Origin: Botryococcus braunii | Lineage: Eukaryota > Chlorophyta > Trebouxiophyceae | Reading direction: 5' to 3' | Length of the DNA stretch: 52,500 bases | Assembly: GCA_002005505.1 (NCBI GenBank) | Contig: KV908504.1 | Span: forward strand, 215,400 to 267,899 | Shown: piece by piece, positions 39,629 through 49,700 of the stretch | Position numbering within the stretch: the first letter of the stretch is position 1 | Layout of the letters: each line of letters begins with the position of its first letter | The notes under the pieces: model-generated | The model's input: the letters and a program-made list of their open reading frames with translations, nothing else | Told to the model about the DNA's origin: nothing | Database searches by the model: none | Program-made: the position numbers and the translations under genes

Positions 39629-39641
39629 GGTTATGGGCCCA
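39629..39641 (+). other. Primer-binding site of element 3
   Basis: GGTTATGGGCCCA, identical to element 1, directly after the LTR; complementary to the initiator tRNA-Met anticodon arm. Confidence 0.85.
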
Positions 39642-40414
39642 CCCAACTCTGGGTGCTGAGGACAAGCCAATATGTGGTTTTTGGGCAAGGCACTGGTGGC
39701 CAGCGGACACTACACAAGTCTACTCCAGTCCCACAGGGAGCGACAGCCCCGCCGTTTGTACCCCGCCTTCATGTCGCAGTATATGCTTCAGAATCCATTC
39801 GAATTGATTCTGAAATGCCAAGAAATCTTGGCAGTTTCATCCGCAAGGCGAGGTGGTGAAATCCCGGTTGGAAGGGGACGAGGCGGAAGACCACCTTGGG
39901 ATGGAGGAGTGAAATTTTGAGTGCATATGGGAGGTTGTGTATGATTTGGGTCCTGAAATTGTGAGTGTGTGGCTCAATGAGTTGAGAGAGGAAGTGATGC
40001 TCCTGTGTTACAGTAAGTGTACTGGTTGAGAGGTGAACCAATAGAAAGGCTTCTTTTTAAGTCTGCACCCTCTTAAGGCTGGAGATCAAGGGGGTCAGAT
40101 TAACAAAAGTAGTTATGAATGACCTCTAACCACTGACAGCAAGTGTGATACTCAGCGGGAAGAAGTGGGTGGACCCTAGGGAGCCCCCATCCAGGTATTG
40201 GTAGACACCATGAGCAACAGTACAGGTACTGCAGCATGGGGATGGGCTTACATATGTGTTGTATGTGTAAGCGTGTGTAAAGATGTCCATGAGCTGGGGC
40301 TTGAAAGACATTGATTGTGTAAGTGTAAACAGCCAGGAGTTGGTGCAATATGGTGGTAAGGGACTTTTGGTTCCCCAGTCCACTGAGCACATTCTTATTG
40401 TGGTTTGCGCTGCT

Positions 40415-40600
40415 ACTCGCTGATGGCTAGTCCCTAATGCTGAGGGTGAGAAAGGCTGATCAGGTGTCGCGTTCGGACTCGCTGATGGCTAGTCCCTAAT
40501 GTTGAGGGTGAGACAGGCTGATCAGGTGTCGCGTTCGGACTTGCTGATGGCTAATCCCTAATGTTGAGGGTGAGAAATGCTAAATCGGGAGTCGTGTGCC
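40415..40600. repeat. Three tandem copies of a 62-bp unit
   Basis: Copies start at 40415, 40477 and 40539 (ACTCGCTGATGGCTAGTCCC). The third copy diverges in its second half. Located inside element 3. Confidence 0.92.
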
Positions 40601-41608
40601 TCATTGAATTGTCGTGCACTTGCGGAGTCAAGACCTCTTATCGGAACTGCTGTGTAATCAATGTCATGACTTGTCTTATGTGCCTGGCATTCCTTCCATG
40701 TTTTCCAGAGTGTGAAACTAGACATTGACTGGTTGTGTCTGGTCAATGATGTGTAGTCAATGCAATGTGTGGCTGAATTGTGTGGCCAATGCTGTTTTTA
40801 AACCTTGAGTGGTCCTACATAGGGTCATAAATGGGTCCAGTGTGGCTTGTGAGACCTCTCTATGTGTGTCTGTGAATGTGGTGTTGTGAAAACCTTTAAG
40901 AAAGGTATGTTGAGTTTTTTGACCTGGTGTTGAAAGTTTTTGGGCTGACCAGGAGTGAGTTGTGGGTACCAGAAGATTACAATTTTATCGTTGCGCAATG
41001 CATGCGCTTCACGCCCTGACCTCCTGTCTGGCATGGACCATGGGGTAATTGACCCAGAATGTTTAAGGTGATACACATGAATGACTCTAGGAATGCAAAA
41101 AGGTGCAGTTGGGGTAGAAATAGCTGCAAGTTAGTCTTAATCCATGGTGCGGGCTACACAAAGGATATGAGTGTTAGATGGGCCAAATTATGAACACCAA
41201 AAATTGCTAACATGTGAAGCTAATTCTGATATTGACATGGAAAAGAATTGGTTTCTGAGGACACTGAATTAATTTGAAGAGTTTTGGGTTAACCTGTGAC
41301 ATAATGTGGTCAGGGGAAGCTCATCAGTTCTCGTTGCGTGCGTGCGCGCGTTGCGCGTTGCGCGCTTTTGGATGTTGAGTAGCCTAATGTCTAGTAGTGA
41401 TGAGGGAAAGGATCTACTGTGCTCAACATGAGGTTACTGATAGGTACCTGTGATAACCTTAGCTCCTCAAGCAGAGGATGGTGATATTTGACCCAACACA
41501 CGTAAGCGTTGGTGACTTTGTAAGTCATGTGTATTGTTGCAGCAACGCCCTCAGAGACTGATCATAGTACTGATGGTGTATAGATAAGACTTTTTTAAGG
41601 GTTATGTG

Positions 41609-41617
41609 TATAAATAG
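41609..41617 (+). promoter_or_regulatory. TATA-like box inside element 3
   Basis: TATAAATAG is a good match to the TATA consensus. No transcript evidence is available. Confidence 0.35.
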
Positions 41618-41699
41618 GGTAGAGGTGAGCTACCATCATTGTGACCAATACAAGTGAGCTTTGGGTGGTAGAATTGTCAGTTACAGACAATTCAATCCT

Positions 41700-41990
41700 A
41701 AGGCCTTGATGCATCGGTGCACCCTCATGTGTAGCGATCGGGAAGATAGGCTCGAGGATCGAGGCCTCGTATCGATCAGCGATCCGGAACAATCCGATAG
41801 AACCGAGGCTGTACATCGGTGGTCCGAACCGGGCGTGGGTCCCCAGGCAGGTCCTGATGGTCTCGAGGCTCTGGTGCCTCGGGGTTGACAATCCCGAGGC
41901 ATAGCGGAGCTCTCGAGGGGATTTCCGGAGGGCTCGAGGCTGGAGGCCGAGCTATATAAAGGGAAATCCCTAGGCGAAGGGTCATTCCCC
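41700..41990 (+). promoter_or_regulatory. GC-rich promoter-like block with TATA box inside element 3
   Basis: A block rich in CTCGAGG/CCTCGAG motifs contains a 9-bp hairpin (TGCCTCGGG ... CCCGAGGCA, 41875-41901) and ends in TATATAAAG at 41953-41961. An AATAAA follows about 280 bases on. The composition differs sharply from its AT-richer surroundings, like the U3-R of another element or a captured host promoter. Confidence 0.4.
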
Positions 41991-42721
41991 CCTTAGAAAG
42001 CTAGACCGGGATAACCAGTAAAATCAATGAAAGCTAGAGAGAGTTCTTAGAGATAGCCACAGAGCCAAGTTTGGGAGTTGTGGCCATATGTGAGAAATCT
42101 TGAAAAGTTCCAGATGAAAGTTGTTGATATCCAGGCTCTAGGTTATATAACATGAAACATAGTCGTTAGATGCGTTTTGGGTGCACGTCGCTTGTAACGG
42201 TGTCTGTTTAGTCTTGATGTTTGAAATCCTTAACCAAATAAAAGTATAGAGGTTGGAGAAATATAATTTGGTCGACGGACCGTGAAACATGTAATAGCAC
42301 TTCCAGGGGAAGCGATGTGAGTTAGGGCAAGACAACTTGAAAGAAACCATGATTTCTTCAATAGAGAGGGTACTCAAGCAGTAAGTCCTGGATCATGTTG
42401 GTTGTGCAAGTATTGGCCTCCATATGGTGATAGAAAGGGAACTCACACAGGAAATCACGGTCGCAACTAGTGTCGATGTCACGCCACGGACAAAAGGGTC
42501 AGATGAAATGTATGGGGGGCTTTGAAAGTGAGGGGATGGATTTTGAGTCTACATGTATGTTTAGCTGTCATGATCATCATGACGGGTACGTATTAAATTC
42601 ATATCGTCATTTGAACACGTCGAGGAGACTAGTCTTCAATTGTTGTCAGAGGTATTACTACGGTATACATGAGTGGTGTCTACGGACTTAGAATAGCGTT
42701 GCAAAACGTCGGAAAGGGTGT

Positions 42722-43192
42722 GTGTGAGGATGGTCGTGGATACTCCAATGTTCAAGGACTTTGTGGCTGGCAGCAGGCTCGAGTCAAAGGATGTGGACTC
42801 TGTAGGGTCAGTCACTCCTGGCCATCGGTATTGTGAGCTTAAAGGGTCACTGCGGTATATGGCCAACACCACCAGAACTGACATTGCACAGGTAGTTGGT
42901 GTGTTGCCAAGGTACAGAATGAGCCCTACCACTTCGCACTGGAGTGAAGCCATTCGAGTGCTGAAGTATCTTAGGGACACCCGAGAGTTAGCTTTTAACT
43001 CTTGGAGGGAAGATACCCGAGCGTGAAGGCTTTGTGGATGCCACTATGCTAGGGAGGCCATAGGAAAGGGGCTGGCAGATATCCCCTATGTGGAATCTGC
43101 TCACAATGTGGCTGACTTTATGACCAAACCACTTAACAAGTCCGTGGTGTTGGTCATAGGGATTCACTAGGACTGAGAAGATACACATAAAG
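42722..43192 (+). pseudogene. Remnant of copia reverse transcriptase/RNase H in element 3
   Basis: The translated segment from VVDTPMFKDFVAGSR through HRYCELKGSLRYMANTTRT and IRVLKYLRDTREL matches the end of the element 1 reverse transcriptase. After a frame break near 43020 the text continues to the MTKPL end of RNase H. An internal deletion joins two points that share ACTATGCT (43043-43050), removing roughly 290 bases of RNase H including catalytic positions. Not functional. Confidence 0.88.
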
Positions 43193-43210
43193 CATGCAGG
43201 CAAGGGGAAG
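43193..43210 (+). other. Polypurine tract of element 3
   Basis: The CATGCAGGCAAGGGGAAG-type tract, as in element 1, directly before the 3' LTR. Confidence 0.85.
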
Positions 43211-43906
43211 TGTTGAGTTGTGAACATACATTATAGAATGCCTTGTGCTTTAGGTGATCTTCAATTGTACCATTAGGATACGGGTCCACTATCCACATAA
43301 GGTACCTCGAGACACGTTCGGATGAGGTCTATTTCGAACATGAGGTACATTGTGATCGTGATCACACGTTTGTGATCGAACTCTTAAGGCTGCTGTCGTC
43401 GCTTAGTCGAGCAACTGGTTTGGAAAGATACTGGGCACATAAGGATGCCAGTCTTGTTCATGCAGTTGCATGTGTCTAAAGAGCAGACAGTCGTCGAGGA
43501 CTGTAGCTGGAGAGGCACGAACTTACGACCTGTCTGCTTGCTTACAGGTGCGGTGACGCAGGGTGTGTATTGGTAATGTGTTCATGGTTGATTGCTTGTT
43601 TGTAAGTGAAGCATCTTAGTGTACAATCAAGTCTCCCAAACAGCTAAGGGACGGAGTCTTGATTGAGTATAGGAAGGTACTTGCTTTCAGCCGTCAGGAG
43701 CTTATCCGTGTGTAGATGCTCATTGACAGATCAACGTGTAACGGAACTGGTTTGGAAAGATACTGGGCACATAAGGATGCCAGTCTTGTTCATGCAGTTG
43801 CATGTGTCTAAAGAGCAGACAGTGGTCGAGGACTGTAGCTGGAGAGGCACGAACTTACGACCTGTCTGCTTGCTTACAGGTGATGCCGAATGCCCATAAC
43901 CTAACA
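43211..43906 (+). repeat. 3' LTR of element 3
   Basis: 696 bp, ends CCTAACA; followed by the ATAGC target duplication. It differs from the 5' LTR at about six sites. Confidence 0.96.
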
Positions 43907-43911
43907 ATAGC

Positions 43912-45550
43912 ACTGCTATGGACTATGATGCCACATAAGTCAGCAGCCGCCTGCCTTTGTCTGTGTTGGCGCCTGGCCTGAAGAGAAACGAAAAATGTCT
44001 AAAACAAAACATGCAGAACAAATGGTTTGCCGCTAGGATATGGTTCACTTTTCACTAAAGATTGGTTGTCATTTCAAAAGTTAGGCCTCGGTGGAGCCAA
44101 TTTCCGCTGTGATGAGAAAGCTGTGCCATTGACATAGACAACGGTTGGTTTCCTTAGTCTATCAACCATAACTAAACGGATTAAAGCTGTGATGAGGAAA
44201 CATGCCAGCGGCACACAGCATGTCATTTCTGCGTCGTTTAGAGCATAAATTAAATTTAAGTTAAAAAATACGAGCTCCACCAATTTCTTTGCAACAAAAT
44301 CTGAACTATTTCTCTCTCTTGTGAGCGGCCTGCTATGTGTAGAGTCCTGTCTGGTTCTGGCTTCAAGTCAATGTATTGTTACACACAACCTTTCCCCTGC
44401 TGGACTTTGTGGATTTAAGCACTCGACTCTTCCAGTGCTTGGTTGGGATATTCCCAATAGTGGCAGAGTTTTGGACTGGACTGTGTCCTTCGTGAACTTT
44501 CCAGTTTTAGAAAGGGCCCCTGTAGGCCGAGGTACCATGCAGCGAGGACTTGTAACTGCTCAAGCAGCAGTATCCCACATCAGATACCTTTGCGGTGTCT
44601 CATCTTCCAATCACGCTTAAAGGCCATTTCTTCGCTGCTTGCACGCAGCATTTTTGGGTAGCGTCCTGTGCAATACTGAAGGCCGGTACTTGTACTGGTG
44701 TCTCCAATTGGCCGCTACTGAGTTTATCTCGATTCATGTTGAGCCGGCTCATTAGCAATACTTAGTATGCTTGCGCCTTCTCAGGCTCAAAAGTTCTGTA
44801 CGACAGGTACGCATGTTCAGAGATCCAGCCGCTTCGCAGGACAGACCCCTTCGTGCTCGTCAATGGGCAGGCTTCCAGACATTAAAAGTTATGCCCACAG
44901 GCTCTTTGGTGGTAAATGAGGGCCATTTGTAGTGGGTCTATCTGGAACATCGCTTGCTTGTTCAACTTCTCACATTCTTCTAAAGCGGCTCAGGGATATT
45001 CCTTTCTCGGCAGTTTGAAATGGTGGCCTCACATGAGCACACGGCTACCCAAATTCCTCATTTCCCATGTGAGAACCCAAAGCCACCGTGTTCTCCTTGT
45101 GCGCCAGCTACATGTGCAGAGGATGTTCTCGCTGCCAAGCCAGGCTCACTGCACAAGGCGGTGTGTGTGGGGTACAAAGCTTTAGAACCTTCACCACGCT
45201 CTACAAGGCATGTGGAAAGGCACTTTCACGTGGTCCTGGATACACGATTATGTGCAGTCCAGCCAGACTCCAGAAACTAAATGTCTCTCCCTTTCCGTAT
45301 CGTGTTTGTGTTGTGTAAGCTGATAAGGACGTATGGTTACGTGATGACAAACGTACATAGATACAAGGTCAAATGTTCAAGGACTCCATCAGTTTACTAA
45401 GCAGTTTTAGAAAACATTGTATGACCTGAACTTCTCCACGTGTGTAGTACAAGGCAATAGATACGCCTGCTTGCGTGTCTAGGAAAGAGTGTGTTGGTCA
45501 CTAGGGATGATCATATAGCTACGTAGCTATATGATCCACTGGATGGTATA
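43912..45550. other. Spacer between elements 3 and 2
   Basis: It starts with the rest of the split 88-bp repeat. No gene is recognised; frames up to 99 codons are unremarkable. A perfect 28-bp palindrome lies at 45509-45536, just before element 2. Confidence 0.5.
45509..45536. repeat. Perfect 28-bp spacerless palindrome next to element 2
   Basis: Left arm GATCATATAGCTAC, then its exact reverse complement. It ends 14 bases before the LTR of element 2. Confidence 0.95.
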
Positions 45551-46253
45551 TGTTGAGTTGTGAACATACATTATAGAATGCCTTGTGCTTTAGGTGATCT
45601 TCAAATGTACATTATTAGGATACGGGTCCACTATCCACATAAGGTACCTCAAGACACGTTCGGATGAGGTCTATTTCGAACATAAGGTACAATCTGATTT
45701 AGATTACGCGTTAGCGTGAAAGGACTATTAAAGCTGCGATCACCGCATAGTCGAGCAACTGGTTTGGAAAGATACTGGGCACATAAGGATGCCAGTCTTG
45801 TTCATGCAGTTGCATGTGTCTAAAAGAGCAGACAGTCGTCAAGGACTGTAGCTGGAGAGGCACGAACTTACGACCTGTCTGCTTGCTTACAGGTGCGGTG
45901 ACGCAGGATGTGTATTGGTAATGTGTTCATGTTTGATTGCTTGTTTGTAAGTGAACCATCTTAGTGGACAATCAAGTCTCCCAAACAGCTAAGGGACGGA
46001 GTCTTGATTGAGTATAGGAAGGTACTTGCTTTCAGCCGTCAGGAGCTTATCCGTGTGTAGATGCTCATTGACAGATCAACATGTAACGGAACTGGTTTGG
46101 AAAGATACTGGGCACATAAGGATGCCAGTCTTGTTCATGCAGTTGCATGTGTCTAAAAGAGCAGACAGTCGTCAAGGACTGTAGCTGGAGAGGCACGAAC
46201 TTACGACCTGTCTGCTTGCTTACAGGATACGCCACTGCCCATAACCTTTTACA
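45551..46253 (+). repeat. 5' LTR of element 2
   Basis: 703 bp, near-identical to the element 1 LTR, with the 137-bp internal duplication and the GCCCATAACC end (46237-46246). Confidence 0.97.
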
Positions 46254-46266
46254 GGTTATGGGCCCA
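46254..46266 (+). other. Primer-binding site of element 2
   Basis: GGTTATGGGCCCA directly after the LTR, as in elements 1 and 3. Confidence 0.85.
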
Positions 46267-46735
46267 CGCCCTTCCAGCTGAGCCAAGGGCAGACAGGAGT
46301 GCATGGCATCATCGGATGCATCTGTACTGGGTTTTCCACGGACTCGCCTGACGGCAAGAAGAAGTAAAAAAGGAACAACTGGATATTCACTCAGAAGGCC
46401 TACGGACAGAGTCTTCAATATCTTGGGAAGTTTTTTTTTTTCCGTGAAGTGACCTGAGATTATCACCCGTCGTCGTTGTCGTGAGACCGTCAGTAGGTCC
46501 GGGTGGTCAAGCAATTGAATTGCTGAAGAATATTTTGCATATCTTGCATATTAAGGGTACATGCTAGACCTCGAAAGGGTGGAATACTTGAAAGTGCTGT
46601 GGTGCACGCCGGAAGGGTATACTTAAACCAGCTGTGTCAGGCTGAACGCTGTGAGAGCAAGTGAAGTGTATGACCAGACCTTAAACTCGTTCCCAAATCA
46701 AGGTTTCTGAAAGTAATCCCAGCAGTACAGAGACT

Positions 46736-49700
46736 ATGGCAACACCAGCAGGAGGCAACACGGCCTCCTCAGGAGCTGGACAGTCAGGACAGACCACTGG
46801 AGGCACTGCAGCCAGCTCGTATGCATACACGATGAACTCCTCCAATCCCAAGATGTCTACACAGCTGAAGGCTGATCGCACTAATTTCAGTGCCTGGCGT
46901 GAAGAGCTGGAGTCTTGCGCAATGCAAAAAGGAGCAATGGGAGCGTTGGAGACAGCTATGCCTAAGACCGCAGAGAACGCAGCAGTAAAACATTTCATTT
47001 TGCAGTCTGTCCCGTCCATGTGGCACGACGAAGTCAAACAGCGGGGGAGCGCTTTTGACTTCATTCAGTGGATGGCAGACCGCTGCACTGGAGGGAAGGA
47101 CAGGGAAATCAACGAGAAGTGGATCAAGGGGCTCAAACAAGGCATGGTAAAGGGAGAGACAGTGCAAGAATGGTGCCACCGAGTCATCAGTATTGCCGCC
47201 TCCCTGGAGGCCAATAACCATCAGCTGAGCGACCGCCAGATCTGCAGGTATATGTATAAGGGACTACCTGCAGTCTTGCAGAACGACGCTTGGGCAATTA
47301 CCTCCGCCAAGTCAGACCCCTACAACATGCTGGAGACGATCCTCACTGCCATTGAGAACTTGGAGTACCAGGATAGCCCGCTGGCAGAGTCAGTGCAAGT
47401 CACAGCATCAGCTGCAGCAGTTATGGCAGCAGCAGCAGCAGCCGTGCCAGCTCAGGGTGGAATCCCTGGGCCTCCCCAAGGCGCTGGAGCTGCACCGGGC
47501 GCTGGAGCAGCACCAGGAGTGGGAGCTGGAGCACCTGCTGATGGTCAGGCCCCCTATGGCCCTTCTGCTCACAACGCTGGAGGCAGGGGGCGAGGGTCTG
47601 GACGTGGCAGGAGGCCAAAGGAGGAACTGGCGTGTCGCTTCTGCAACGGGACGGGACATTTCTGGAGGGATTGCCTGGAACTGAAGAGGCTGCAAGCTCT
47701 ACGTGGCACAATGCAAGCTGCAAGTGCGGGCCCAGCTGCGTGGTGGGGCACTGGAGCTCCTCAGCAACAAGCCAGCTGGTGGGATGCTGGCCAGTCCAGA
47801 GGAGGCCCTCCCGTGTCAACCTCACATCCTCCTGGATCTGTGTCCACTATCTTCCCCTTCTTCCCAGGCTGGCATCTCCCACCACCACCTCCTCCAGGTG
47901 CTGGTGAGCCTATGTTCGTTTCGTTAAATGTGCTTACCCCTACATCTCATGGGGCTTTCAGTACCTCGTGGCTGATAGATAGTGGTGCATCGGTGCACCT
48001 TGTAAATGATCTGTCTTTACTACACAACCCAGTCATGCATTCTCAACCCCTCCCTCTTCATTTGGCCACTTCTGATGCCAAAGGAGGGATAGTTGCAACT
48101 GGGTCTGTGTGTCTGGTCAATGCCAGACAAGAGGTGTTTTGGCTGCATAATGTGCAGTGTGTGCCCAATGCACACACTAATCTGATTTCTGTCACAGGAG
48201 CCATTCAGGATGGAGCATCATTCCTCACTGACAGTGCAGGTGGGTACACGACCATGAAAGGCCCAGCAGGCTGGTCTGGTAAGATAGCCAGAGAGCGAGG
48301 GCTGTTTTTTTTAGGATGGGTGTGTCCCGTCAAGAGCCAGCATGATGCGCAGCCACAGTCCAGTCCTCATGTGGCCTCGTATCATGCCAGGAAAGGGCAC
48401 GTGTGTACAGATCGACTACTGTGGCATGCAAGGTTGGGGCATCCTGGGGTTAAGAGTATGACAAGGTTGGACAACGAAGACCTGGTCACTGGGATCAATG
48501 TGTCCCTTGCTCCATGCTCAGAGTGTTCTCCCCAGTGTGAGTCATGTATACAAGGGAAACATTCTCGCCCCCCCTTTCCAGCTTCCTCTAGGCCTGCAGA
48601 GAGTGTGTTAGATAGAGTGCATGTGGACACTGTGGGTCCCATTTCACCAGCTGCAATCACGGGAGAGCGTTTTTGGGTTACTGTTGTTGATGAAAAATCC
48701 CATCTGATAGCCTCATTGGCAGTGAAGTCGAAAGAAGCCATTCCCAAGGCCCTCATTGAGCTCTTGAAGTACTGGCAGACATTTCATGAGAAAGTGGTGA
48801 AGTGTGTGAGATCTGATAGAGGGACAGAATTTCTGAATCAGCAGTTCAAAGAATTTTGTGCTCAGCAGGGCACTAAAATGGAGACCTCAGCTCCATCCAC
48901 GCCTCAGCAAAATGGACTTGCTGAGCGCATGAATCGGACTCTGAAGGAGCGCACAAGGACCCTGTTGGTGCACGCTGCAGCAGACCCTTCCTTGTGGAAG
49001 GAGGCATTGGAGTCTGCCACCCTGCTGTACAACGTGGGCCCCACCACAGGCAGGCCTCTGACCCCTACTGAGATGTTCTATGGGGTAAAGCCTGATGTTG
49101 CTTCCTTGCGCACATGGGGCTGTGTGGCACATGTTCACATTCCCCCAGGTCAGCGGTCTGTATTTGGACCAAAGACCATTCCAGGCATGTTCACTGGGTA
49201 TTGCCCACAGTCCAAGGCCTATAGAGTGTACGTAGGCAATGGTGTATGGAAAGAGAGCAGGGATGTTACATTCCTTGAGCATTTGAGAGGAGGGGAGAGA
49301 GTGGGTATGTCTAAGGTGCAACCTGGATCCTCTCAATGGCTCTCAGGAGCGTCCTTGCAGGGCAGGGGAGGCAATTCCAATGTCCCCAGCTCACCAACAG
49401 CCATTCCCGTGAATTTTTGGGAAGCAGAGGATGACCCAGTGGTGGAGTGCAAGCCCACTGGATCTCCTGCTACCACTGCCAGCTCTCCAGAGGATCACAG
49501 CAGGCTGAGGAGCTCAGTCGGACCTGTGGCTGGAGCCCCCAGCAGCCAAGATGGTTCCCCTGCCACTTCAGAGACCTCACAGCAGTCATGGTCAGTGCTG
49601 GGCCATCTTCAAAATTTAGCTCGGGGGGGTGCTGAAGCGCACTCGCAGCTGGACAAACTGCAGAAGATGCAGGAGGGGGTCAGGTTCCAGGGGAAGTCTC

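Larger units (their letters stand above)
39642..42721 (+). other. Captured or decayed non-coding interior of element 3
   Basis: No frame resembles gag or pol and no other protein is recognised. It contains three 62-bp tandem repeats, an alternating CG/GC tract (about 41338-41367), two TATA-like boxes, a CTCGAGG-rich GC block with a hairpin (41875-41901) and an AATAAA (42237-42242). Confidence 0.6.
38933..43906 (+). mobile_element. Non-autonomous copia-derived LTR element (element 3)
   Basis: LTRs of 696 bp at 38933-39628 and 43211-43906 start TGTTGAG. The target duplication ATAGC lies at 38928-38932 and 43907-43911. The primer-binding site and polypurine tract match elements 1 and 2, but gag, protease, integrase and most of reverse transcriptase are absent. 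In their place are about 3 kb of unrelated non-coding DNA and a decayed end of reverse transcriptase/RNase H. Intact ends suggest it was mobilised in trans by an autonomous relative. About six LTR differences make it older than elements 1 and 2. The 5' LTR end is mutated from CA to TA. Confidence 0.95.

Noticed and set aside
40415..40600. CRISPR-like array
   Set aside because: These are contiguous 62-bp tandem units without distinct spacers, in a eukaryotic retroelement.
24920..45551. Elements 1 and 2 as one sequence assembled twice
   Set aside because: Their flanks are entirely different, and each LTR pair carries its own diagnostic base (GACGTG versus GATGTG).
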